From an uncultured Oscillospiraceae bacterium (lineage in GTDB: Bacteria; Bacillota; Clostridia; Oscillospirales; Ruminococcaceae), in contig USFO01000055.1 of the NCBI GenBank assembly GCA_900553955.1, positions 1-10,606 on the forward strand: DNA of 10,606 bases. The letters are read 5' to 3'. Numbering within the stretch: the stretch's first letter is position 1; every line of letters starts with the position of its first letter. Made by a program: the position numbers and the translations under genes. Under the pieces are notes generated by a model, which searched no databases, was not told the origin of the DNA, and was given only the letters and a program-made list of their open reading frames with translations. This document shows, piece by piece, positions 1 to 6,506 of this stretch.

Positions 1-246
1 GAATAAACGCTCCACCGCAGGCAAGGTGCTTTCCCACCCCGACCGCCGTCCCCGATGGGGTCCCCGGCGGATTTCAATATACTTAATACGCTCGACCGCC
101 TAAGGCGCTTCGCGCCAGCCGAGGTTATTATTTCAATGCCGCGGTGAAAGGTAACAGCCCAGCGCGGCGGCGTAGCCGCGGGTAGTTTTGTGCGGTTCGC
201 ACACCGTCGCCTCGGCGCAACCCAACTATTCAAAGGAGAAACTGCA
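1..246. other. Hairpin-rich leader upstream of coaX
   Basis: I see no gene here that I can support; the end of an upstream gene may lie just outside the window. Short GC-rich inverted repeats are visible: a nested stem at 43-70 (CCGCCG/CGGCGG around CCCC-GAT-GGGG), GGCGC-TTC-GCGCC at 104-116, CGCGGC/GCCGCG at 163-180 with a 6-nt loop, and TGTGCG-GTT-CGCACA at 189-203. None is followed by a clean T-run, so they are not convincing terminators. They resemble the small hairpins found in the other gaps of this window. The coaX ribosome binding site (AAAGGAGA, 232-239) ends the region. No promoter stands out. Confidence 0.5.
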
Positions 247-1020
247 ATGATCCTTGTTATCGACATCGGAAACACCACCATTGAATTCGGCATTTACGAC
301 AAATCGGAGCTTATCGGCGTATTTCGACTCGGCTCGAAGCGGGATATTTCCTCCGACGAGGTGGGACTTTTCGCTTCACAGTTCTTCGACCACCGCCACA
401 TTTTAATGAGCACCATAAAGGATGTTATCATCAGCTCCGTTGTGCCACAGCTCAACTATTCCGTAACAAGCGCCATCAAAAAATATTTCGGGCTTGACCC
501 ATTCATCATCGGCGAAAATCTTGTCTGCGACATCCCGAACCTTTACGAAAATCCAAAAGACGTAGGCGCAGACCGCCTTGTGGATGCTTATGCCGCCGTT
601 CGCAAATACGGCGCGCCGCTTATCGTTGTAGACTTCGGCACGGCGACCACCTGCGACGCAGTTTCCGCCCGCGGGGAATATTTAGGGGGAATAATCTATC
701 CCGGCATCAAAATTTCCATGGACGCGCTTTACGAAAAGGCATCGAAGCTGCCGAAAATTGAGATTGTGAAGCCCTCCGCAGTCATCGGCACGAACACCGT
801 CGCCAGTATGCAGTCCGGCGCATACCTCGGCTACCTCGGCGCCATTGAGAAGATGGTGGGCTGCATCAAAAAACAGCTTGGTTCTGAGACTAAGGTCATT
901 GCCACAGGCGGCTTCAGCCGCCTGTTTGAGCACGAACGCGGTCTTTTTGATTACATAGACCAGCGCCTGCCCCTTGAAGGAATCCGCATGGTTTACGAGA
1001 GCAGAGAGAAAGAAATTTAA
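247..1020 (+). CDS. coaX: Type III pantothenate kinase
   Basis: CoaX phosphorylates pantothenate to 4'-phosphopantothenate, the first step of coenzyme A synthesis, in the cytoplasm. The 257-aa length is typical of the family. Visible motifs are the N-terminal phosphate-binding DIGNTT (D6), GADR (107-110, whose Asp109 matches the family's catalytic Asp), DFGTATT (129-135), GGIIYPG, and a C-terminal ATGGFS, all belonging to the acetate/sugar kinase (ASKHA) fold. Type III enzymes are known to resist CoA feedback and usually require a monovalent cation. The ATG at 247 is preferred because GGAG (235-238) lies 8 nt upstream; an in-frame GTG at 190 would add 19 residues read through a hairpin and has no ribosome site. 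The gene is followed by its own terminator. In other Clostridia coaX often sits next to birA, which is not seen here. The assignment is firm. Confidence 0.96.
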   Translation: MILVIDIGNTTIEFGIYDKSELIGVFRLGSKRDISSDEVGLFASQFFDHRHILMSTIKDVIISSVVPQLNYSVTSAIKKYFGLDPFIIGENLVCDIPNLYENPKDVGADRLVDAYAAVRKYGAPLIVVDFGTATTCDAVSARGEYLGGIIYPGIKISMDALYEKASKLPKIEIVKPSAVIGTNTVASMQSGAYLGYLGAIEKMVGCIKKQLGSETKVIATGGFSRLFEHERGLFDYIDQRLPLEGIRMVYESREKEI

Positions 1021-1036
1021 GCTTTATACGGCGAAG

Positions 1037-1063
1037 AAAGTCCGGCGGATGCCGGACTTTTTC
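1037..1063 (+). terminator. Rho-independent terminator of coaX
   Basis: A perfect 10-bp stem, AAAGTCCGGC / GCCGGACTTT, with a GGAT loop lies 16 nt after the coaX stop and runs into TTTTTCTGTTT. A TTCGCGAA palindrome and a GTTATAT heptamer (1075-1081) follow, resembling one unit of the hairpin array seen at 5439-5774. Confidence 0.88.
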
Positions 1064-1215
1064 TGTTTCGCGAAGTTATATCTGCGGCGCAATATGCCGT
1101 TGAGTAATGCGGAAATCGGAATGCAGAACAGTGCACTGAGGTAAATCTGTGCACGGCGTGCAGATTCAGCTCGGTGCGGCACAACTTTGTGCAAACGCTA
1201 TCACTGGTCGCCGAT

Positions 1216-1280
1216 ACAACCCCTCAGTCTTTTTGCGCCCTTTGAGCGCAAAAATCCAGCTCCCCTTACACAGGGGAGCC
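1216..1280. repeat. Double-hairpin intergenic repeat
   Basis: This stretch reads ACAACCCCTCAGTCT, then a hairpin (TTTTTGCGC/GCGCAAAAA, 7-nt loop), then CCA and a second hairpin (GCTCCCC-TTACACA-GGGGAGC). From memory, this layout (CAACCCCTCAGTC, variable hairpin, CCAGCTCCCC...GGGGAGCC) resembles an intergenic repeat scattered through many gut Clostridia such as Faecalibacterium. That resemblance is recalled and not checked. No coding potential is supported. Confidence 0.5.
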
Positions 1281-1310
1281 GAGATTCGCACACCATTACC
1301 GCTGTGCGCC

Positions 1311-1341
1311 ATTCCGCATTCCGCATTCCGCATTCCGCATT
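1311..1341. repeat. Tandem heptamer ATTCCGC, about 4.4 copies
   Basis: Four exact copies of ATTCCGC followed by ATT run directly into the rmuC terminator. A degraded inverted relative (GCGGAAATCGGAATGC) is at 1109-1124. Short ORFs reading Ser-Ala-Phe-Arg-Ile-Pro-His repeats through it are artefacts. Confidence 0.9.
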
Positions 1342-1378
1342 AAAAAAGCCTTGCAGCATACGCTGCAAGGCTTTTTTT
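1342..1378 (-). terminator. Terminator of rmuC, likely bidirectional
   Basis: The stem AAAAAAGCCTTGCAGC / GCTGCAAGGCTTTTTT (16 bp, loop ATAC) has an A-run on one side and a T-run on the other, so it could stop transcription from both directions. The rmuC stop codon (1377-1379) overlaps the T-run, so the terminator begins as soon as the gene ends. Confidence 0.88.
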
Positions 1379-2780
1379 ATTCCGTATCCTCGGTTAGCCG
1401 GGGAATTTCTTCGCCCATGCCGCTGCTCAAGAGGCGGAAGCGGTTAAATGTAACCGCCAGGCGGCGGTTATAAGAGCCCATGGCGTTGTCGTACTGGTCG
1501 CGGGCTTTATCAAGGGCGTTGCCTATGCCCTCAACATAGCTGTAAAACTTCTCGAAGCGGTCGATAAGCTCCTTGCTGAGCTTCGCGACTTCCTTGGCGT
1601 TTTTGCTCATGGTGTTTTCCTGCCAGCCGATAGAAACCGACTTGAGGAACGCATAGAACGTCATGGGCGAAAGCAGCAGCACGTTCTTTTCCATGGCATA
1701 GCTGAAAATTTCACGGTCGGCGGTGAATGCCGCGGAAAGCCCGGACTCGTATGGCACGACCATAGCAACCATCTCGGCGGCACGCTCCTCGCTCTTCCAG
1801 TAAGCTTTCTTATAAAGGGTGTCTATGTGGTTCTTCAGCGCCTTGACGTGTTCCGCAAGGTGCTTTTGGCGGAAGGCTTCATCCGTGTCGTCAAGGTAGG
1901 CAAGATATGCATTCATCGGCGCTTTGCTGTCCACGGGGATGCTTCTGCCGCCGGTGAGGTGAATGACCATATCCGGACGTGCGCCGTCGCTGTTCACTGC
2001 CTGTTCGTCAAAGTCGATGTGCTCGACCATACCCGCAAGCTCCGCCACCTTGTGGAGCTGCTCTTCGCCCCATCTGCCGCGCTGAGAATTGTTCTTCAGC
2101 GTGCTGCTGAGCATATCCGTAGCGTTTTTGAGCTCGCCGCTTTGCTTGCCAAGGTTTTCTACCTTCTCGGAAAGCCCTGCAACCTTTTCATGCAGAACCT
2201 TGAGATCCTCGCCAACGGGCTTTACTATGCCGCCGACGGCTTCGTTGTTGCCTTTAAGGTTTTCGCCCAAGGTTTTGGCAAAGTCGCCGAGCTTGTCGTT
2301 GGCGCTTTCAAGGAATACCTTGGAGTTGTTCTCCGCAATGCCTTTAGAAAGACTTGCGAAGGAATCCTTCATTTCCTCCTTGGATTTTTCAATCCACTCC
2401 TTAAGCTGACGGTTACTTTCCTCCACGGCGGCTTTTTCCGCCTTTGCCATAGAGAGCATGGCGTTCAGGTTGCGATTCTCGTTTTCAAGCTCGGCTTTTT
2501 TCTGGTTGGCATCATAAAGGTTCGCAGAAATGTTGCGGATGTCCGAATCCCGCTCCGCAAGATGTGCTTTCGCATCGGTAAGAGCTTCGGCGAGCGAATC
2601 GCATTTTTGCAGCGCGGCGCTTGCCGCCTCCGCAGCGGACTGCTGCTCCCTCTTTGCCAAATCACGTTCCGCTTTAAGCGGCGCAAGCTTCGCATTCTGA
2701 ATGAGATACGCCGCGCCGAAACCAACCAGCAGCGCTGCCGCCGCGGCGATTATGAGCACGGTTAATGAAACTTCCGGCAT
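1377..2780 (-). CDS. rmuC: DNA recombination protein RmuC
   Basis: The protein has 467 aa. An N-terminal hydrophobic anchor (about residues 4-26, rich in Ala, Leu and Ile) is followed by a long charged coiled coil (about 27-135, repeated Glu/Lys/Ala heptads), then the RmuC domain. Landmarks of that domain are GRWGEEQ around Trp237 and RPDMVIHL...IPVDSKAP (Asp270; Asp284-Ser285-Lys286), which resembles the D...D-x-K core of restriction-endonuclease-like folds. RmuC limits recombination between inverted repeats in E. coli; the biochemical activity is not firmly established. The ATG at 2780 is chosen because GGGAGGGG sits 8 nt upstream; a TTG six codons earlier would run through that ribosome site. 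The gene diverges from the ATPase gene and has its own promoter and terminator, so it looks monocistronic. Confidence 0.93.
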   Translation of the reverse strand: MPEVSLTVLIIAAAAALLVGFGAAYLIQNAKLAPLKAERDLAKREQQSAAEAASAALQKCDSLAEALTDAKAHLAERDSDIRNISANLYDANQKKAELENENRNLNAMLSMAKAEKAAVEESNRQLKEWIEKSKEEMKDSFASLSKGIAENNSKVFLESANDKLGDFAKTLGENLKGNNEAVGGIVKPVGEDLKVLHEKVAGLSEKVENLGKQSGELKNATDMLSSTLKNNSQRGRWGEEQLHKVAELAGMVEHIDFDEQAVNSDGARPDMVIHLTGGRSIPVDSKAPMNAYLAYLDDTDEAFRQKHLAEHVKALKNHIDTLYKKAYWKSEERAAEMVAMVVPYESGLSAAFTADREIFSYAMEKNVLLLSPMTFYAFLKSVSIGWQENTMSKNAKEVAKLSKELIDRFEKFYSYVEGIGNALDKARDQYDNAMGSYNRRLAVTFNRFRLLSSGMGEEIPRLTEDTE

Positions 2781-2812
2781 AAAAAAATCCCCTCCCAAAT
2801 TATTTTATATAT

Positions 2813-2841
2813 ATTTTACTTTAATATCGCCGCCGTGTCAA
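2813..2841 (-). promoter_or_regulatory. Sigma-A-type promoter of rmuC
   Basis: On the minus strand, a consensus -35 box TTGACA (2836-2841) is followed after exactly 17 nt by TAAAAT (2813-2818), giving a start near 2806 and a leader of about 26 nt. CGCCGCCG (2828-2835) and CGGCGGCG (2855-2862) form an inverted repeat around the -35 box that could be a binding site or chance. I see no equally good plus-strand promoter for the ATPase gene; TAATAAT at 2845-2851 is a weak -10 candidate. Confidence 0.75.
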
Positions 2842-2895
2842 ATGTAATAATCCGCGGCGGCGGAGCATAAATAATTCCGAAACGGAGGGAATTTT

Positions 2896-5439
2896 ATGCA
2901 GAAAGGACTTTCATCGGAGAAAGCGGCGGCACTGCTCCGCCGGTACGGAGAAAACCAGCTTTCCGGCGAACGCCGCCAAAACGCCGCGGGGCTTTTTGCT
3001 TCGCAGTTCAAGGATTTACTGACGCTGATTTTGCTGTGCTCCACGGTTATTTCGCTGCTTTTGGGTGAATATGTGGACGCAGTTACAATTATGGCGATTG
3101 TTTTTATAAATGCGGTGCTCGGGTTCTCTCAGGAGTACCGGACGGAGCGCACCCTTGAGCACCTGCGCGCCATTGCCGCGCCGAAGGCGACAGTTTACCG
3201 CGACGGCGAAAAGGTTGAAGTTCCGGCGCGGGAGCTTGTGCCCGGGGACGTTGTGGCGCTCACCGCCGGGTGCAAGGTTCCGGCGGACGGCAGGGTGCTT
3301 TCCGCCACGGAGCTTTTTGCAAATGAATCCCTGCTCACCGGGGAATCCATGGCGGTGCAGAAGGTGCCAAACTTCGGCGAGGGCGGCTGTGCCGCGCTGC
3401 GCTGCGATTTTGTCTATATGGGCACGGTGATAACCGCCGGTCACGGCGAATTTGCCGTGACCGAAACGGGTATGGAAACGCAGATGGGCAAAATCGCCGG
3501 ACTTTTGCGGGAAACGAAGGCGGAGCAAACGCCCCTGCAAAAGCGCCTTGGGGTTTTGAGCAAGTACATTGCCGCAGGGTGCATAATCATCTGCCTTGTG
3601 GTGACGCTGACCGGAATTTTGCGCGGCGAACCGGCGTTTGATATGTTCCTCACCGGGCTTTCCCTCTCCGTTGCGGCAATTCCGGAGGGGCTGACCGCGG
3701 TTATAACAATTTCGCTGGGGCTTGCGGTTTCGCGGATGCTCAAAAAGAACGCGCTGATACGGCGGCTGCACTCGGTGGAAACTCTCGGCTGTGCGGACGT
3801 AATTTGCTCCGACAAAACCGGCACTCTGACGGAGAACAAAATGACCGTTACGGAGGTTTTTCTGCCCGATGGGCAAACCCTTTCCGGCGGGTCGCTTGCA
3901 AGGTCCGGCGTGCTGCCGGAAAAGCTGCTGCTCTGCGCCGCGCTTTGCACCAATGCGGAGCAAAATGAGCACGGCGAAATCTGCGGCGAACCTACGGAAG
4001 CGGCGCTGCTCGAAATGGTGCTCAAATCCGAAAAAAGCGTAATCAAAAAGGCGGCTGCCTTTCGCCGAACGGCGGAAATTCCCTTCACCTCGGCGCGGAA
4101 GCTTATGTCCGTGGGGGTAAAAAGCGGCGGCAGCGGCGGCTTTGTTTTCGTAAAAGGCGCGCCGGACGTGCTTTTGCCCCTTTGCAAGGACTGCCTTTAC
4201 AAAAATGAGCACCGGGAAATTTCCGCGGTGCTCAAGCCCTGCAGGGAGCAGCTTTCGCTTATGGCGTCCGGCGCTTTGCGCGTGCTCGCGCTGGGGTACA
4301 AGGATTATTCCGGCGGGAAAATAAGTGAAAGCGGGTTTACCCTGCTCGGCTTTTGCGGTATGCTCGACCCGCCCCGGCAGGGTGCGGCGGAGTCCGTGCT
4401 CAAATGCAGGCGCGCCGGCATTCGCACGGTGATGATAACCGGAGACCACCCGGAAACCGCCCTTGCCATAGCAAAAAAGCTGCACATTGCGAACGGCTTT
4501 GCCGACGTGCGAACCGGCGCGCAGCTTGACGCGCTCTCCGACTCCGAATTTTTGAGCACGGCTGAGCACGCCTGCGTTTTCGCGCGGGTGACGCCCGCTC
4601 ACAAGCTGAAAATCGTGCGCGCGCTCAAAAAAAGCGGGCACATAGTCGCCATGACCGGCGACGGCGTAAACGATGCGCCCGCAGTCAAAGAGGCGGATAT
4701 TGGCGTTTCCATGGGCAAAAACGGCACCGATGTCACCCGCGAAGCAAGCGGAATCGTGCTGCTTGACGATGATTTTTCAACGCTTGTTTCCGCGGTGGAG
4801 GAAGGGCGGATTATCTATCAGAACATCCGCAAATTTATCCGTTATCTGCTGTCCTGCAACATCGGCGAGGTAGTGACCATGTTCTTCGGCATGCTTATGG
4901 GTATGCCCGTGGTGCTGCTGCCCATACAAATCCTTATGGTGAATCTTGTGACGGACGGCATACCCGCCATTGCGCTGAGCTTCGACCCGCCCCAGGACGA
5001 TGTGATGAAAGAGCGCCCCCGCGGACGCGGCGATTCGGTGTTTTCCGGCGGGCTTGCCGCAACGATCATCATCCGCGGAGTGTTGCTCGGGCTTTCGGTA
5101 CTTGCGGCGTTCTCTGCCGTGCTCGGAATTACGCAAAGCGTTGAGCACGCGCGCACGGCGGCGTTTGTCACGCTGGTTTTCACACAGCTTGTGCACGTTT
5201 TTGAGTGCAAAAGCGAAGTACGGAGCCTGTTTACCATCAATATTTTGAACAATGTAAAGTTAATTTTGGCGGCGCTTTCCTCCGCGGCGATAGTTTTGAG
5301 CACGGTGTATATTCCGGCGCTGCAGCCGGTGTTCAAGACAGTCACCCTCGGCGGCGGAGAATTGCTCGCGGTGCTCACGGCAACCCTTGCGGTACCACTG
5401 GTTTCGGCGATTATAATGCTGGTGCGGCACGGGAAGTAG
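2896..5439 (+). CDS. Calcium-transporting P-type ATPase (P2 type)
   Basis: This 847-aa membrane pump very probably exports Ca2+ at the cost of ATP. Family landmarks appear in order: two N-terminal helices (about 38-95), the actuator loop TGES (148-151), helix M4 with PEGL (Glu264), the phosphorylation motif DKTGTLT (Asp306), the nucleotide-domain KGAPD (420-424), TGDHP, the hinge TGDGVNDAP (Asp589, Asp593), and six C-terminal helices. Residues matching SERCA calcium ligands are present in M5 (Asn655, Glu658) and M6 (Asn683, Thr686, Asp687). In M8 a Gln (764) appears near the position of SERCA Glu908. This suggests one intact site (site II) and a modified second, as in other bacterial and secretory-pathway pumps; the stoichiometry is inference. 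The start at 2896 has GGAGGG 6 nt upstream. No regulator or partner gene is adjacent. Another transported cation cannot be excluded. Confidence 0.93.
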   Translation: MQKGLSSEKAAALLRRYGENQLSGERRQNAAGLFASQFKDLLTLILLCSTVISLLLGEYVDAVTIMAIVFINAVLGFSQEYRTERTLEHLRAIAAPKATVYRDGEKVEVPARELVPGDVVALTAGCKVPADGRVLSATELFANESLLTGESMAVQKVPNFGEGGCAALRCDFVYMGTVITAGHGEFAVTETGMETQMGKIAGLLRETKAEQTPLQKRLGVLSKYIAAGCIIICLVVTLTGILRGEPAFDMFLTGLSLSVAAIPEGLTAVITISLGLAVSRMLKKNALIRRLHSVETLGCADVICSDKTGTLTENKMTVTEVFLPDGQTLSGGSLARSGVLPEKLLLCAALCTNAEQNEHGEICGEPTEAALLEMVLKSEKSVIKKAAAFRRTAEIPFTSARKLMSVGVKSGGSGGFVFVKGAPDVLLPLCKDCLYKNEHREISAVLKPCREQLSLMASGALRVLALGYKDYSGGKISESGFTLLGFCGMLDPPRQGAAESVLKCRRAGIRTVMITGDHPETALAIAKKLHIANGFADVRTGAQLDALSDSEFLSTAEHACVFARVTPAHKLKIVRALKKSGHIVAMTGDGVNDAPAVKEADIGVSMGKNGTDVTREASGIVLLDDDFSTLVSAVEEGRIIYQNIRKFIRYLLSCNIGEVVTMFFGMLMGMPVVLLPIQILMVNLVTDGIPAIALSFDPPQDDVMKERPRGRGDSVFSGGLAATIIIRGVLLGLSVLAAFSAVLGITQSVEHARTAAFVTLVFTQLVHVFECKSEVRSLFTINILNNVKLILAALSSAAIVLSTVYIPALQPVFKTVTLGGGELLAVLTATLAVPLVSAIIMLVRHGK

Positions 5440-5581
5440 CGGCGTTGCCGCGGTTATATTTTCCGGCGTTCCGCCGGAAAGTTATATCGCGCCTTCGGCG
5501 CGGTTATGTCCGCGGCTATGCCGCGGGTTATGTTTTGCTGCCGTATGCAGCAAAGTTAAGGAGTGCCCGCCGTGCGGGCAC
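5439..5581 (+). repeat. Hairpin array linked by GTTATAT, downstream of the ATPase gene
   Basis: Immediately after the ATPase stop come six hairpins in a row: GCGGC-GTT-GCCGC (5439-5451), TTTCCGGC/GCCGGAAA (5460-5480), CGCGCC-TTC-GGCGCG (5488-5502), CCGCGGC-TAT-GCCGCGG (5510-5526), TTTGCTGC/GCAGCAAA (5534-5554) and GTGCCCGC-CGT-GCGGGCAC (5563-5581). The linkers are GTTATAT (5453-5459, 5481-5487), GTTATGT (5503-5509, 5527-5533) and GTTAAGG (5555-5561). Stem sequences differ freely but pair perfectly, while the linker is conserved, so hairpin formation plus linker seems to be what is maintained. No T-run follows any unit, so these are not standard terminators. Function unknown. Confidence 0.85.
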
Positions 5582-5653
5582 ATTTTGATAAATGGGGTGC
5601 CCTTCGGCAGCGCTTCACTCACCATTACCGCAGTGGCACTACCCCATCAAAAT
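5582..5653. repeat. Large imperfect stem-loop at the centre of the convergent gap
   Basis: ATTTTGAT (5582-5589) pairs with ATCAAAAT (5646-5653), and inside it GGGGT (5594-5598) pairs with ACCCC (5641-5645). Within are TGCC-CTTC-GGCA (5598-5609) and CACT/AGTG (5616-5635), whose 12-nt loop is CACCATTACCGC. The structure sits between the two oppositely oriented hairpin arrays. The same 12-mer occurs at 1291-1302. No ORF is supported. Confidence 0.6.
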
Positions 5654-5774
5654 GTGTGCGCACAGCGCACACATTAGCTTTTTGCCCAAAGGGCAAAAAA
5701 TATAACCCACCCGGAGGGTAGATATAACCGCGCCTTTGGCGCGATATATCCCGCGGCATAGCCGCGGATATAAC
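5651..5774 (-). repeat. Hairpin array linked by GTTATAT, downstream of the YczE-type gene
   Basis: This is the counterpart of the array at 5439-5581, with the linker mostly on the minus strand (ATATAAC on the plus strand at 5700-5706, 5722-5728 and 5768-5774; a variant, ATATATC, at 5744-5750). In plus-strand order the hairpins are AATGTGTGCG/CGCACACATT (5651-5675), TTTTTGCCC-AAA-GGGCAAAAA (5679-5699), ACCC-GGA-GGGT (5709-5719), CGCGCC-TTT-GGCGCG (5729-5743) and CCGCGGC-ATA-GCCGCGG (5751-5767). The last is the exact reverse complement of the unit at 5510-5526. The linker therefore follows each hairpin when read in the direction of the gene upstream of it. Confidence 0.85.
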
Positions 5775-5775
5775 T

Positions 5776-5813
5776 GCGGGGGAAAAGCGGCGCTTTGCGC
5801 CGCTTTTCCCCGC
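5776..5813 (-). terminator. Strong hairpin abutting the YczE-type stop codon
   Basis: AAAAGCGGCGC-TTT-GCGCCGCTTTT, extended by G-run/CCCC pairing, makes a stem of about 15 bp ending one base from the stop codon. It lacks a T-run after the stem on the minus strand, so it may work as an RNA 3'-end stabiliser or a weak terminator. Followed by GTTATAT on the minus strand, it also acts as the first unit of the minus-strand array. Confidence 0.55.
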
Positions 5814-6506
5814 TCACAGCCTAAACGCCTTTTCCACCTTTGGGAAAATCGGCTTTACGGTGCAGTATTTATCCAGTTTCTTGTCAAAAAAGCCTATCAG
5901 ACGACCGTTCAGCAGCGTCATTATGACAGTTCCGACGCCGACACCCACAAGCTTTCCGAAAAACAGCAGCGAAAGTGCCACCGCCACCACAAGGCAGCTT
6001 GTGTCGAACGCGATTTTAAACTTCGTGCGGTCTTTTTTGTAGCGCTTCGACACTTCGCGCACGAAAAAGTCGTACACCTGCGGGTAGAGGTATGTGTGGA
6101 AGAAAAGCGCAACGGCAGTCGCGGTTATAATCATTCCGCTGCCAAGCATGGCAATTCGCGCGGGCATGGGCATGCTCCCCGGCACGGTGACGCTCTGGTT
6201 GAAAGCGGGAATCACGGTTCGCCACATATCAAGCGCCGCGCCGTAAAACAGCGCCGTTCCGAAGGAGGCAAGGTACACCGGCTTAAAGCCCTTCATGAGC
6301 ACGCAAAACGCGATGAAAACCAGCCCCTGCACCAAATATTCGCTCTGCCCGAAGGTCAGAAATGTGAGCTTTTGGCTCACGATGTACGCCGGAGCGATTA
6401 TCATGGATATGCCTCGGTTCGCCGCGGTTTGCATCGCGCTTGAAAAGGACAGAATCAGGGTTGCCAAAATGTAAATAAGTTCGCTGTGCAGGGTGATTTT
6501 CTTCAT
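5814..6506 (-). CDS. YczE/YitT-like integral membrane protein (DUF6198 type)
   Basis: The 230-aa protein has about five hydrophobic segments: near residues 6-26, an amphipathic stretch near 35-48, and segments near 58-75, 120-145 and 168-195. The C-terminal part (FGKLVGVGVGTVIMTLLNGRLIGFF) matches the YczE/YyaS/YitT-like membrane family, whose substrate is unknown. The ATG at 6506 is preferred because GGAGG lies 5 nt upstream; the ATG four codons earlier (6518) would start at that ribosome site and has none of its own. The gene is convergent with the calcium pump and lies downstream of the DUF2284 gene, but a terminator separates the two, so shared transcription is unlikely. I see no clear promoter. 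The family is fairly sure, the function is not. Confidence 0.75.
   Translation of the reverse strand: MKKITLHSELIYILATLILSFSSAMQTAANRGISMIIAPAYIVSQKLTFLTFGQSEYLVQGLVFIAFCVLMKGFKPVYLASFGTALFYGAALDMWRTVIPAFNQSVTVPGSMPMPARIAMLGSGMIITATAVALFFHTYLYPQVYDFFVREVSKRYKKDRTKFKIAFDTSCLVVAVALSLLFFGKLVGVGVGTVIMTLLNGRLIGFFDKKLDKYCTVKPIFPKVEKAFRL

Larger units (their letters stand above)
1105..1342. mobile_element. Candidate MITE-like element with 10-bp terminal inverted repeats
   Basis: The gap between the convergent coaX and rmuC genes is bounded by a perfect 10-bp inverted repeat, TAATGCGGAA at 1105-1114 and TTCCGCATTA at 1333-1342. Both ends finish in TA, as expected of elements that duplicate a TA target. 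No transposase lies inside. The interior is a series of small hairpins: TGCAC-GGC-GTGCA (1150-1162), GCACA-ACTT-TGTGC (1179-1192), TTTTTGCGC/GCGCAAAAA (1230-1254), GCTCCCC/GGGGAGC (1259-1279) and CGCACA/TGTGCG (1287-1308). Small ORFs here are composed of the repeats and lack ribosome sites. The alternative is a mosaic of unrelated intergenic repeats whose ends match because of the ATTCCGC tandem array. The inverted repeat is seen; mobility is inferred. Confidence 0.4.

Noticed and set aside
1149..1447. Two small plus-strand ORFs ending in repeated Ser-Ala-Phe-Arg-Ile-Pro-His
   Set aside because: They read through hairpins and the ATTCCGC tandem array, have no ribosome site, and one runs into rmuC antisense.
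1827..2765. 312-codon plus-strand frame opposite rmuC
   Set aside because: Antisense shadow of a well supported gene; no ribosome site and no recognisable domain.
2828..2862. Riboswitch or attenuator before the calcium pump from CGCCGCCG/CGGCGGCG
   Set aside because: A single 8-bp GC-rich inverted repeat with a 19-nt loop, overlapping the rmuC promoter; no known aptamer features and no competing structure.
3016..4641. 541-codon minus-strand frame opposite the calcium pump
   Set aside because: It mirrors a clear P-type ATPase gene with every family motif on the plus strand; the product is a low-complexity His/Arg/Gly-rich string with no ribosome site. GC-rich third positions keep such antisense frames open.
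5205..5588. 127-codon plus-strand frame across the end of the calcium pump and the hairpin array
   Set aside because: It overlaps the pump out of frame and its tail is translated hairpin repeats rich in Arg, Gly and Tyr.
5439..5774. CRISPR array
   Set aside because: Repeated elements are 7-nt linkers with self-pairing units of uneven length; there is no 24-37-nt direct repeat, no unique spacers and no cas gene.
5736..6443. 235-codon plus-strand frame opposite the YczE-type gene
   Set aside because: The minus-strand protein has a clear membrane-family pattern and a ribosome site; this frame is its His/Arg-rich complement.
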